A DNA stretch of 64,000 bases from Geothrix rubra (GCF_030268065.1 NZ_BSDD01000002.1:62001-126000), one strand, 5' to 3'. Positions 1-8,540 are shown, numbered from the stretch's first letter. Made by a program: numbers and translations. The notes: generated by a model not told the origin, from the letters alone.

Positions 1-1032
1 TGGTTCGACCGGACGAACGCCCAGACGGTCTACGCGGCCTCCGTGGCTCCCGATGCCACCAAGAACCACCTCTGGAAGAGCACCAACGGCGGCACCAGCT
101 GGTCCACCCTCGACGGCAGCGCCAGCACCAGCAACGGCTTCCCCTTCGGCATCCCCGTGCACGTGGTGGTGACCGATCCCGTGAACGCCAACACGGTGTA
201 CGCGGGCACGGACTTCGGCGTCTACTACTCCATCGACGGCGGCAGCAACTGGGCCCGCTTCGGCTCCGGCCTCCCCATGGTGGCCGTGCGCGACCTCTAC
301 ATCGCCCCTGACGGCAGCTTCCTCCGCGCCGCCACCTTCGGCCGCGGCGTGTGGGAACTGCAGGCCGCCGCCGCCGGGATCACGGTGGCCCTCGACAAGG
401 CCACGGCCACGGTGGCTCCCTCGGGGACGACGACCTTCACGGCCGCCGTGACCAACTTCAAGACCGACAACACGGTGAACTGGACCGTCTCCACGAGCGG
501 GGGAAGCCTCAGCCCCGCGAGCACCGCCTCGGGCACCGCCACCACCTACACCGCCCCGGCCACGGTGGGCCTCTACACCGTGACCGCCGCCAGCAACGAA
601 TCCCCCTCGGCCACCGCCTCGGCCACCGTGGCGGTCTACACCCCCGCCAGCGTCACGGTGACGGTCTCGCCCGCCACCAAGACCCTGCTCGCGGGAGCGT
701 CCTTCACCTTCACCGCTGCCGTGGCGAATGCGCCCGACGCCACCGTCACCTGGTCCGCCACCGGCGGCACCATCTCCTCGACGGGAGCCTACAAGGCGCC
801 CACCACCCCGGGCACCTACACCGTGACGGCCACCAGCACCTGGGCGGGCACCACGCCCGGCATCGCCACCGTCACCGTCAAGACCCTGGACCTGAACGGG
901 GACGGCACCGTGGACCAGCGGGACCTGCTCTACTTCGCCAAGTACTACGGCACCGCCAACGCCACCTGCGACCTGAACGGGGATGGCGTCGTGGATGACA
1001 GCGACCTCGCCCTCCTCCTCGGCGGCCTGTGA
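1..1032 (+). CDS. Secreted BNR/sialidase-like repeat protein with Ig-like domains and C-terminal dockerin (5' truncated)
   Basis: The frame is open from base 1, so the start lies outside the window and only the C-terminal 343 residues are seen. The first part has BNR/VPS10-type blades (SxxGGxxW-like motifs such as STNGGTSW and SIDGGSNW), typical of secreted glycosidases and photosystem-assembly-like beta-propellers. Two Ig-like repeats rich in Thr and Ala follow (about 360-630 and 640-880). The tail carries two Ca-binding loops, DLNGDGTVDQRD (889-924) and DLNGDGVVDDSD (970-1005), which is the duplicated F-hand layout of a type I dockerin. The following gene encodes a lipoprotein that may have a cohesin-like fold. 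The enzymatic activity cannot be told from this fragment. Confidence 0.8.
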   Translation, partial: WFDRTNAQTVYAASVAPDATKNHLWKSTNGGTSWSTLDGSASTSNGFPFGIPVHVVVTDPVNANTVYAGTDFGVYYSIDGGSNWARFGSGLPMVAVRDLYIAPDGSFLRAATFGRGVWELQAAAAGITVALDKATATVAPSGTTTFTAAVTNFKTDNTVNWTVSTSGGSLSPASTASGTATTYTAPATVGLYTVTAASNESPSATASATVAVYTPASVTVTVSPATKTLLAGASFTFTAAVANAPDATVTWSATGGTISSTGAYKAPTTPGTYTVTATSTWAGTTPGIATVTVKTLDLNGDGTVDQRDLLYFAKYYGTANATCDLNGDGVVDDSDLALLLGGL

Positions 1033-1043
1033 TGGAGACGACC

Positions 1044-1643
1044 ATGACCTCGACGACGAAGCGCCTCCTCTGGATTCCCGGTTCCCTCCTGCTGGCGGGC
1101 CTCCTGGCCTGCGGCGGCGGGGGGGGCGGCAGCACCCCGGCCCCCACGCCCACGGCCACGGGCCTGGCCTACACCGACCCCGCCACCGGCACCTACCTGC
1201 TGAAGCAGGACACCGCCCTCTCCAGCGGCAGCCACCTGGTGCTGGATCTGGTGGGCCCCGCCACCGGCACGGCCACGGGTGTGACCCTCACCCTGAATGC
1301 CGACACCGCCAAGGTCACCTGGGTGGACGTCCCCGCCGGTGGCGGCACCACGACCCTGGTGCAGAACGGCACCCAGTTCACCCTGGGCACCGGCACGCCG
1401 ATCCTGAAGGGCCGGGCCTCGGGCACCGTCCTCCAGGCCACCGTGGCCCAGAAGGCGCCTACCGCCCCCGCCTCCCAGAACGGCGTGCTGCTCCGCGTGG
1501 CGCTGGATCTCAAGTCCGGCCTGGGGCTGCCCCAGGGCACGGCCATCACGCTGACGGCCGACGGCACCAAGAGCCAGGTCCTGGACGGCTCCGGCGCCAT
1601 CTCCGCCATCACCGTGTCCGTGGGCACCCTGACGGCCCGCTAG
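1044..1643 (+). CDS. Lipoprotein with possible cohesin-like beta-sandwich
   Basis: A 199-residue protein. The ATG at 1044 is chosen because GGAGA lies 5 nt upstream; in-frame GTG 1029 and ATG 1032 overlap the previous stop and lack a site. A lipoprotein signal ends in a lipobox (LLAC) followed by a Gly run and a Pro/Thr linker. The remaining 150 or so residues are predicted all-beta, with one strand pattern (LVLDLVGP...GVTLTLNAD...VTWVDV) and an ending (LLRVALDLKSG...GTAITLTADG) that resemble cohesin domains. It follows the dockerin-bearing gene by 11 nt, so the pair may form one operon and bind each other at the cell surface. Lipoprotein status is well supported; the cohesin assignment is tentative and rests on strand pattern and context. 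Confidence 0.7.
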   Translation: MTSTTKRLLWIPGSLLLAGLLACGGGGGGSTPAPTPTATGLAYTDPATGTYLLKQDTALSSGSHLVLDLVGPATGTATGVTLTLNADTAKVTWVDVPAGGGTTTLVQNGTQFTLGTGTPILKGRASGTVLQATVAQKAPTAPASQNGVLLRVALDLKSGLGLPQGTAITLTADGTKSQVLDGSGAISAITVSVGTLTAR

Positions 1644-1713
1644 GCGCCCTCGGTCCGGCATTAAGGATTTGTAAGTATTTTTTCTACCCACACCCAGGTA
1701 GAACCTAGAGATG

Positions 1714-1750
1714 CCCCCTGGTCACCCTGAATTGGGCGCCAGGGGGTTTT
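1714..1750 (+). terminator. Hairpin plus T-run, intrinsic terminator or attenuator
   Basis: An 8-bp perfect stem, CCCCCTGG (1714-1721) with CCAGGGGG (1739-1746), is followed by TTTT. It would end the dockerin/lipoprotein transcript. It lies directly in front of the next start (1753), so it could also act as an attenuator for that gene. A smaller stem, CTACC/GGTAG, lies at about 1684-1700. Confidence 0.6.
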
Positions 1751-1752
1751 CG

Positions 1753-4700
1753 ATGGGAGTCCCCATGGGCCGTGCCCCCCAGTCCCGCATCCTCGTCCTG
1801 ATGGCGCTGGCGGCCCTGGCCGCCTGCGGAGGCGGCGGTTCCTCGGCACCCCCACCCCCCTCCACCCCGGCCCTGAGCGGCCTTTCGCCCAGCCATGGCA
1901 GCCCGGGGACCACCATCCAGCTCACCGGCAGCAACCTGGGCGGCGCCGGGGCCGTGGCCTTCAACGGGCATGCGGCCTTCTCCTTCACGGTCGCCAGCGC
2001 CAGCCAGATCCAGGCGGTGGTGCCCGGGGATGCCACCACGGGCCCCATCCAGGTCACCACCCCCACCGGCACCGCCACCTCCGCCACCTTCACGGTGGAC
2101 CCGGCCCAGGCGCCCGTGGTCAGCGGGTTCGGCCCCATCGTGCTCTCCCCGGGGACCGTGGTGAACCTGCTGGGGTCCCACTTCGTGGGGGCCACCCGGG
2201 TCCGCTTCAACGGCCTCGACGCGGCCACCTTCACGGTGGTCAGCGACACGGAGATCCACGCCACGGCCCCCGCGGGCTTGACCCCCGGCGCCCTCAGCGT
2301 CACGGGGCCGGGCGGCACAGGCGAGTTCCCCTTCCCCTACTCGACCGCCAACGCCGCCCAGGTGCTGCTGAACACGGGCTTCGAACAGGCTGTCCCGCTG
2401 GCCTGGCAGGGCGATACCGGCGTCATCCAGCCGGCGCCGGGAGCCAGCGCCGCGGACATCGTCCCCCACACCGGCACCCGTTTCGCCTGGCTCGGCGGGT
2501 ACGGCCAGGTGGCCTCGGACCAGGTCGCCCAGGATCTCTACGTGCCGGCCTCGGCGCAGTCCGCCACGGCGACCTTCTACCTGAAGATCCTGACCGCGGA
2601 GACGGGCCCTGCGGCGGCGGACACGTGCACCGTGGCCGCCCTCGATACCTCCGGGGCCACGCTGGGTGTCCTCAAGACCCTCTCCAACCTCGACGCCTCG
2701 GACTACCGGGCCTACAGCGTGGATCTCCTGCCCTACAAGGGACAGACGGTCCGCCTCTCCTTCCGGAGCCAGGAGGACGGGGCCCGGGCCACCAGCTTCC
2801 TGCTGGACGACGTGTCGGTGGACCTACAGGTCCCCTCCGGACCCGACCTGAATCCCGTGATCACCCAGTTCACCCCTTCCTCCGGCGTGCCGGGTGAAGC
2901 CATCGTCCAGGTCACGGGCGGCAACTTCTTTGACGTCTGGTCCGTCACCCTTGGAGGGGCGAACGCCTCCTTCACCGTGATCGACGGAACCCGTCTTGCG
3001 GCCACCGTCCCCGCCGGGGCCCCCTTCGGCAGCGCGCCCATCACCATCGTCAACAGCCGGGGCACCGGAGCCTCCGACACCCCCTTCACCATCGCCTACG
3101 GCCAGGCCACGGTCACAGGCGTGAACCCGGGCCAGGGGCCCGTCGGCACCCCCGTGGTGATCTCGGGCACCTACCTCGGCTATGCCGGGACCACGCTCCG
3201 GCTCAACGGCCTGCCGATCCAGCCCAGCGCCCTCACCCCCACCCAGATCCTCTTCACCGTGCCCCCGGGAGCCAACTCGGGGGATCTGGTCATCACCACG
3301 CCCAGCGGCGCGATCACCCGGACCTTCACGGTGAATACGGCCAGCACGACCCTGGATCTCCGGGTGGCGAAGGTGGAGCTGACCCAGAGCACCCAGACCC
3401 TGGACAACACCGTGCCCATCGTGGCCGGCAAGGCCGGCCTGGTGCGCGTCTTCGTGCTGGCCAACCAGGCCAACACCGCCACGCCCGCCGTGCGGATCAC
3501 CCTCCTGAACGGCGGTTCGCCGGTACCGGGCTACCCGAAGACCGTCCCGGCCCCCGGCACCAGCGTCCCCGGCGCGGTGGACGAGTCCACCTTCTCCGGC
3601 AGCTGGAACCTGGCGATCCCGGACACGGACCTGACCACCTCCAGCGGGGGCTACAGCGTGGAAGCCACCGTGGATCCCGGCGGTCTCCTCGCGGAGGCGG
3701 ACAAGTCGAACAACACGACCACCGTCGCCCTGGCTGCGGCCACCGTGCCGGTCTTCAGGACCACCCTCTTCCCCGTCATCCTCGCCTCGGGCACCGGCAA
3801 CATCACCGAGGCCAACAAGGCGGCCTGGGTGGCCCGCCTCGCCCGGATGTACCCCATCGCCGCCGTGGACGTCTCGGTGGGGGCGCCCTTCACGCCCTCG
3901 GTCTCCACGCTCGGCAACGACGGGACGGGCTGGGACATCCTCCTGAACGACCTGACCACCAAGCACGTCGCCGATGGTGCCAGCGACCGCTACTACTACG
4001 GGGCCCTGGACGTCAGCTACGCCTCCGGCGTGGCGGGGCTCGGCTGGGTTCCACAGGCCTCCACCGCCGATTTCCGCTACCGCACGGCCATCGGATGGGA
4101 CAAGACCGGCTACGCAGATGGCGGCAACTTCCCCGAGGTGTTCGCCCACGAGACCGGGCACAACATGGGCCGGCAGCACAGCCCCTGCGGCGGCGCCGCG
4201 AACCCGGACCCGGCATACCCCTATGCCAACGCCCTGATCGGCGTCTGGGGCTACGACAGCGTCCTCAACCAGCTGAAAGCCCCGTCCACCACCAAGGACA
4301 TCATGGGCTACTGCTCTCCGGTCTGGATCAGCGACTACGTGTACCGGAAGGTGCTCGATTTCCGGGGTGGGACCGGCGGCTTCCTCAAGGTGGGTGCCGA
4401 GGACTCGGGCCTTCCCGCGGCCCAGGCCAGGCCCCGGGAATGCCTGATCGTGCGCGGCATCGTGGATGCGAAGGGCGGGGTGCGGCTCCTGCCGGCCTTC
4501 CGCACCCAGGCGCTGCCGAGCGCCCTTCCGGCCTCGGGGGCCTACACCCTCGCCTGCGCGGATGCCCAGGGACGGCCGGTGGCCTCGACCCCCATCGAGC
4601 TGATGGACCTCGGCTGCTGGCCCGGGGACCCGGAGCGCCAGTTCGTGATGGCCCTCGCCCTCGACGGGGCACAGTTGGACGCCATCGCCCAGGTGAACGT

Positions 4701-4983
4701 CCTCCGGGACGGACGCATCCTGGCCAGCCAGCGCTCGGCAGGCACCCCGGCCCGGAGCCTCTCGGCCCCGCCCGAGTTCCTGCGCCCCGCGCCGGGCCTC
4801 CTCCAGCTCACCTGGGACGCCACCCTCCATCCCGCCGCCCTGGTGCGTGACCTGGAGACCGGGGACGTGGTGGCCATCCTCTCGGGAGGCCGCCAGACCC
4901 TTCCGTCGCGGGGGCGACGCTTTGAGGTGGTGCTCAGCGACGGCCTCGCCTCGGAACGCCACCGCCTCGAGGCTCCCGAATAG
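1753..4983 (+). CDS. IPT/TIG-domain lipoprotein with metzincin-type metalloprotease domain
   Basis: A 1076-residue secreted lipoprotein (signal and lipobox LAAC, then a Gly/Ser/Pro linker). Order of domains by eye: two IPT/TIG repeats (about 40-195), a jelly-roll or CBM-like segment (about 205-360), two more IPT/TIG repeats (about 370-540), a CARDB-like domain (about 545-670), then a protease region. Zinc motif HETGHNMGRQH starts at residue 799, and a Met-turn (DIMGYC, Met851) follows, which together define a metzincin. The C-terminal 200 residues form further beta structure. The start at 1753 uses the GGGGG at 1742-1746; ATG 1711 is upstream and would lengthen the N-terminus, and ATG 1765 is also possible. 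Likely an extracellular or surface protease; substrate unknown. Confidence 0.82.
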   Translation: MGVPMGRAPQSRILVLMALAALAACGGGGSSAPPPPSTPALSGLSPSHGSPGTTIQLTGSNLGGAGAVAFNGHAAFSFTVASASQIQAVVPGDATTGPIQVTTPTGTATSATFTVDPAQAPVVSGFGPIVLSPGTVVNLLGSHFVGATRVRFNGLDAATFTVVSDTEIHATAPAGLTPGALSVTGPGGTGEFPFPYSTANAAQVLLNTGFEQAVPLAWQGDTGVIQPAPGASAADIVPHTGTRFAWLGGYGQVASDQVAQDLYVPASAQSATATFYLKILTAETGPAAADTCTVAALDTSGATLGVLKTLSNLDASDYRAYSVDLLPYKGQTVRLSFRSQEDGARATSFLLDDVSVDLQVPSGPDLNPVITQFTPSSGVPGEAIVQVTGGNFFDVWSVTLGGANASFTVIDGTRLAATVPAGAPFGSAPITIVNSRGTGASDTPFTIAYGQATVTGVNPGQGPVGTPVVISGTYLGYAGTTLRLNGLPIQPSALTPTQILFTVPPGANSGDLVITTPSGAITRTFTVNTASTTLDLRVAKVELTQSTQTLDNTVPIVAGKAGLVRVFVLANQANTATPAVRITLLNGGSPVPGYPKTVPAPGTSVPGAVDESTFSGSWNLAIPDTDLTTSSGGYSVEATVDPGGLLAEADKSNNTTTVALAAATVPVFRTTLFPVILASGTGNITEANKAAWVARLARMYPIAAVDVSVGAPFTPSVSTLGNDGTGWDILLNDLTTKHVADGASDRYYYGALDVSYASGVAGLGWVPQASTADFRYRTAIGWDKTGYADGGNFPEVFAHETGHNMGRQHSPCGGAANPDPAYPYANALIGVWGYDSVLNQLKAPSTTKDIMGYCSPVWISDYVYRKVLDFRGGTGGFLKVGAEDSGLPAAQARPRECLIVRGIVDAKGGVRLLPAFRTQALPSALPASGAYTLACADAQGRPVASTPIELMDLGCWPGDPERQFVMALALDGAQLDAIAQVNVLRDGRILASQRSAGTPARSLSAPPEFLRPAPGLLQLTWDATLHPAALVRDLETGDVVAILSGGRQTLPSRGRRFEVVLSDGLASERHRLEAPE

Positions 4984-5002
4984 GCACCCCCCGTTCCCCC
5001 GG

Positions 5003-5029
5003 CGCCCGGCCCTGCCGGGCGTTTTTTTT
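5003..5029 (+). terminator. Intrinsic terminator of the metzincin gene
   Basis: CGCCCGGC (5003-5010) pairs with GCCGGGCG (5014-5021) across a 3-nt loop, followed by eight T residues. A textbook Rho-independent terminator 20 nt after the stop. Confidence 0.92.
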
Positions 5030-5087
5030 CGCGTGAGCGGAGCTGGGTTCCGTGGGACACTGGAGGATCATCTGTACCCGGGTGCTC

Positions 5088-6998
5088 ATGCCACTGCCGC
5101 ATTACCAGCTCCTCTCGAACTGTTCCGACGAGCAGCTCCGGGTCATCTGTGAGCGGCGGCGCCTCCCGATCCCCATCCGCTGGGAGGAGGGCCCCGAGGG
5201 CCGCAAGCGGCTACTGAAGACCATGGTCTTCCACCTGGAGGACCACAAGCGGCTCTCCGATGCCCTGGCGGACCTGGCGACCGAGGCGCTCCTGGCCCTC
5301 AAGCACCTGGTGGGCGAGGGCACGCTGCCTTCGGCGGAGCTGCTGGCCGTCCTGACGGACCTGGGCCTCGTCCTGCCGGACGGAGCGGGCTGGGCCGTCC
5401 CCGAGCGGGTGGCCGACGCCCTCGAGGATTTCGACGACGGCGCCCTGAGCTTCCAGGCTCCGGAAGGCGCCAAGCTCCGGGCCGCCGAGCCCTTCCGGTT
5501 CTCCCTGGCCCTCACCAGCGTCCTGCTGCGCTGCGTGGCGGGCATCCGCGTCCTCAAGGGCGGGCTGCCGGCCAAGAAGGAGCTCTCCCAGCTCCTCCAC
5601 CGGAACGCCATGCTCCAGGAGGAGCAGGACGCCACCCTGCTCTTCACGCTCCTGCACCGCCTGGGGCTCCTCTGGAACCGCGATGGCCGGGTGGAGACCC
5701 TCCTGCCCGCCGTGACGAGCCATCCGCCCCGCTGGGTGGCGGAACGGGCCTTCGCCAGCCTCCTCGAGCACGATCTGAAGGCCTGGGGCATGCCCCCGGC
5801 GGAGGACCGCCACTTCCTCGTCCAGCACCTGCTGGAGCGCCGCGGCCAGACCCTGGCCACCCAGCCCTTCCTCGCCTTCCTGAAGACCCTGCATCCCCTC
5901 GACGAGGACCGCACCCGCGCGGTGTTCCTCCCCTTCCTGAACCGGATGGGCATCATCCGCTGCGACGACGGCCTGGCCCACCTGGCCCTGACCGACCACG
6001 GGGAGGCCCTGGCCCACGAGTATCTGCTGCGGGACCTGAAGGGCACGGCCGCCCACTGGCAGCCCCTGGACCAGGACCAGCCCCTGATCCTCCAGCCCAC
6101 CCTGGAGCTGCTCACGCCCCTCCTCCAGAACCCCCACCGGCTGCTGCAGCTGGCCCAGCTGGCGGACGTGGAGTCCCTGGACGCCATGGGCACCTTCCGC
6201 ATCAGCCATGCCACCCTGGTGCGGGCCCTGGAATCGGGCGTGCCCCTGGAGGAGCTGTCCCAGCGCCTGGGCGCCCCGGCCCTGGCCCTGCCCCAGCCCC
6301 TGCTGCAGCTGCTGGACGACCTCTCCCGGCGGGTGGGCGAAGTGGAGGTCCACCAGGGCGTCCGCCTCGTGCGGGCCCGCACCCCCCACCTGGCCGACGA
6401 GCTGAAGCTGCGGCCGGAGCTGTCCCCCCTGAAGCTGGCCCCGCTCTCGGACACCGTGCTGGAGGTCCGCGGGGACGGCAACGCCCACGCCCTCCTCAAG
6501 CAGGCGGGCTTCCTGCCCAAGCCGGGGCGCTTCCTGGCCATGAGCCTGGATTCGGACGAGAAGCTCTACCTGTGGGCCCTGGCCGCCCTGGCCTTCGTGG
6601 ACGAGAAGGGCATGAACCACCACCTGGAGCCCGTCCAGCAGATGGTGCGCTCGGCCCTGCAGCGCCTCCACGACGAGGACCCCGCCCTCTACCAGGAGGT
6701 CCAGCGCCGCATTCCCATGCTGCACCTGGGCGGCGAGGACCAGCTGGCGGAGGAGGTGCAGCGCATCCTCGAATACGCCGCCGGCCACACCCTCATGGTG
6801 GAGCTGACCTACCTGCCCCCCGCCGCGCACCGGACCCAGCTCCGGCGCGTCTCCCCGCGGGCCATCCAGGAGGACCACCTGCTGGCCTTCTGCCACCTCC
6901 ACCAGGAGGAGATGGCCTTCCGCCTCACCCGCATCCAGGGTGTGAAGCTGCTCAACGAGCGCGGCTGGGCCCCGGCCAACCACAGCCAGGCCGGGTGA
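5088..6998 (+). CDS. Large winged-helix-type protein with C-terminal WYL-like domain
   Basis: A 636-residue, Leu-rich, soluble protein with no signal peptide. Most of it consists of helical modules resembling repeated winged-helix or helicase-associated segments, as in the helicase-C-associated proteins that lack a motor. The last 70 residues (around GHTLMVELTYLPP, RRVSPRAI, AFCHLHQEEMAFRLTRI) follow the WYL pattern: a basic Tyr strand, xVxPxxI, then FRLxRI. WYL domains bind nucleic acid or nucleotide ligands and often regulate transcription or DNA-damage responses. The start is uncertain: ATG 5088 is preferred on protein grounds, but GTG 5052 and GTG 5082 are in frame, and GGAG lies 9 nt before 5052. 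No helicase motif was seen. Confidence 0.7.
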   Translation: MPLPHYQLLSNCSDEQLRVICERRRLPIPIRWEEGPEGRKRLLKTMVFHLEDHKRLSDALADLATEALLALKHLVGEGTLPSAELLAVLTDLGLVLPDGAGWAVPERVADALEDFDDGALSFQAPEGAKLRAAEPFRFSLALTSVLLRCVAGIRVLKGGLPAKKELSQLLHRNAMLQEEQDATLLFTLLHRLGLLWNRDGRVETLLPAVTSHPPRWVAERAFASLLEHDLKAWGMPPAEDRHFLVQHLLERRGQTLATQPFLAFLKTLHPLDEDRTRAVFLPFLNRMGIIRCDDGLAHLALTDHGEALAHEYLLRDLKGTAAHWQPLDQDQPLILQPTLELLTPLLQNPHRLLQLAQLADVESLDAMGTFRISHATLVRALESGVPLEELSQRLGAPALALPQPLLQLLDDLSRRVGEVEVHQGVRLVRARTPHLADELKLRPELSPLKLAPLSDTVLEVRGDGNAHALLKQAGFLPKPGRFLAMSLDSDEKLYLWALAALAFVDEKGMNHHLEPVQQMVRSALQRLHDEDPALYQEVQRRIPMLHLGGEDQLAEEVQRILEYAAGHTLMVELTYLPPAAHRTQLRRVSPRAIQEDHLLAFCHLHQEEMAFRLTRIQGVKLLNERGWAPANHSQAG

Positions 6999-7014
6999 GG
7001 GATCTGGGTCGGGC

Positions 7015-7188
7015 CTGGGTCCTGAGTCCTGAGTTTTCAGTTTTCAGTCTTCAGCCTTCAGGAAAAAAGGGGCCCGGCCCCAGGAGCGGCCGTTCCGGGA
7101 ACCACGGCCCAAAGCAATAAACGGTGCGGCCCACAGGCCGCCACCGTTGGTACCTGCAGACTGCGGACTGAAGACTGAGGACTGGGTC
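7015..7188. repeat. Intergenic inverted-arm element made of short ACTGAAG-like units
   Basis: Left arm about 7015-7062 is built of (TCAGTCT/TCAGTTT) units and the right arm 7154-7188 of the reverse complement (CTGAAGACTGAGGACTG). The arms share the core TCAGTCTTCAG / CTGAAGACTGA. The 90-bp interior holds an imperfect G+C-rich hairpin (7121-7148). The right arm ends exactly at the stop codon of the minus-strand gene at 7189. No coding potential was seen inside. Confidence 0.6.
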
Positions 7189-7476
7189 CTACCCCACCAG
7201 CTCCTTGAGCCGCTTGTCCAGGGCGTCGGCCAGCTTCTCGATGACCTCCCGGGTCTCGTTCCGGCCGATCTGGACCTCCTTCTCCAGCTTCCGCTCGGTC
7301 TGGAGCACGGCCTTCTGGAGCTGGGAGAGCATGTTCTTGATGTCCTCCAGGTCCGTGGCCATCTGGTTCAGGCGCGGATCGGGCGGACGGCTGTTGCTGA
7401 AGACCCCCATGCCCGCGAGGATCGTGGACAGGGCCGCCAGCAGGAGGATGAGGAGGAGCAGGGAGTTGCTTTCCAT
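7189..7476 (-). CDS. Small single-pass membrane protein with coiled coil
   Basis: A 95-residue protein with a hydrophobic N-terminal helix (LLLLILLLAALSTILAGMG) and a charged cytoplasmic or periplasmic heptad region (MATDLEDIKNMLSQLQKAV onwards) predicted as coiled coil. ATG 7476 is preferred because AAGG lies 7 nt upstream; GTG 7482 would add two residues. It lies 40 nt downstream of the anti-sigma-like gene on the same strand and may be the third gene of that operon. I do not recognise a family. Confidence 0.7.
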   Translation of the reverse strand: MESNSLLLLILLLAALSTILAGMGVFSNSRPPDPRLNQMATDLEDIKNMLSQLQKAVLQTERKLEKEVQIGRNETREVIEKLADALDKRLKELVG

Positions 7477-7516
7477 GGGCACACCTTGCCCTTGACTATG
7501 CCAGGAACGTGCCGCC

Positions 7517-8038
7517 CTACTGGCCCGGCTTCTCCTTCACCCGCTGGTAGTCCTCACCCTGGATGCGCAGGGGCTTCTCGACCGGAATGACCAGGTAGGG
7601 CAGGGACTTCTTGGGCAGGGCCTGGGCCACCAGCTGGAGCTGCTGCTGGGCCTCCTCCTTGGCCTTCCGTTCCCGGGCCAGTTCCGCGGCGTTGGCGGCG
7701 GCCAGGCGGTTCAGTTCCGCCTCCTGCCGCTGGGCGTGGGCCGCGAGGCCGTCCGCCCGCTGCTTCTGCTGGACCCCCCAGGTCCCCAGGCCCGCCAGGA
7801 CGGCCAGCAGCGGCAGCGCCGCGGCGGCGATCAGGCCCCAGGAGGGCCGGCGGCGCTCCGTGCGTCGGCGGCGCAGGGCCTCCTTCCGCAGGTCCTCGGC
7901 GAGGCTGGCCAGCTCCTGGGTCACCGGGGCGGGGGACCGCTGGGGCGGGGGCTGGAGGCCGAGCAGCTCGCGGAGTTCGGCGCGCAGTTGGACATCCTCG
8001 GCGGGTTCGAAGCGCCGGGCAGGATCAGACCAGGACAT
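7517..8038 (-). CDS. Single-pass membrane protein, probable anti-sigma factor of the adjacent ECF sigma
   Basis: A 173-residue protein with about 65 cytoplasmic residues (acidic, then an Arg-rich stretch, RRRRTERRRPSW), one transmembrane helix (about 68-90), and an Ala/Glu/Gln-rich coiled coil after it. The start overlaps the sigma-factor stop by 14 nt, indicating translational coupling. This topology is usual for anti-sigma factors, although no zinc-binding HxxxCxxC motif of the ZAS class is present. The anti-sigma role is inferred from position and layout, not from a recognised domain. Confidence 0.72.
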   Translation of the reverse strand: MSWSDPARRFEPAEDVQLRAELRELLGLQPPPQRSPAPVTQELASLAEDLRKEALRRRRTERRRPSWGLIAAAALPLLAVLAGLGTWGVQQKQRADGLAAHAQRQEAELNRLAAANAAELARERKAKEEAQQQLQLVAQALPKKSLPYLVIPVEKPLRIQGEDYQRVKEKPGQ

Positions 8039-8540
8039 GCACGCCTCCGGATGGATTGAGCTGATCTTTGAGCTGGGCCTTGGCCCGGTGGATGCGGGTC
8101 TTCACGGTGGCCTCGGGGATGCCGAGGATGTCGGCGATCTCGCGGATGGAGAGCCCCTCCACCACGAAGAGCCACAGGGCCTCGCGGAAGGTCGGCGAGA
8201 GCATCCGCATGCGCTCCCGAACCTCCTGGTTGAGCACCTGGTCGTCCGCCCCGCCGGCGAGTCCCGGCTCGGTGACGGCCTCCAGGCTGAGGTTCTGGTT
8301 CTTCATGGGGCGGCGCTCGGTCAGGGAGAGGGTCCGCACGGTGCCGTAGAGGAAGGCGGTGGGATGCTCCACCCGCTCCTCCCGCTGCATGAGGATGACG
8401 AAGGCCTCCTGCGCGATGTCCTCGGCGAAGGTGGCCCCGTACCGCCGGGCATAACTCACCAGGCGGGGATAGAGCTCCGCGAAGGCGCCGTGGAAGGCCT
8501 CCATGTCTCCGAAGGGGGTCTCGGGCTGTCGTTCCTCCAT
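8025..8540 (-). CDS. RNA polymerase sigma factor, ECF/sigma-70 family
   Basis: A 171-residue protein. Region 2 spans about 20-55 (LYPRLVSYARRYGATFAEDIAQ), and region 4 spans about 110-160 (FREALWLFVVEGLSIREIADILG then TVKTRIHRAKAQL), with the SxxEIAxxLGxxxxTVKxRxxRA signature. No sigma 3 or SnoaL-like extension is present. It directs core RNA polymerase to a limited promoter set, probably under control of the membrane protein encoded directly downstream. The gene is divergent from the uracil-DNA glycosylase gene, with 63 nt between starts. The inducing signal is unknown. Confidence 0.9.
   Translation of the reverse strand: MEERQPETPFGDMEAFHGAFAELYPRLVSYARRYGATFAEDIAQEAFVILMQREERVEHPTAFLYGTVRTLSLTERRPMKNQNLSLEAVTEPGLAGGADDQVLNQEVRERMRMLSPTFREALWLFVVEGLSIREIADILGIPEATVKTRIHRAKAQLKDQLNPSGGVHVLV

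Noticed and set aside
2824-4962. 712-residue minus-strand ORF opposite the metzincin gene
   Set aside because: Gly/Arg/His-rich shadow frame without ribosome site, typical of GC-rich antisense.
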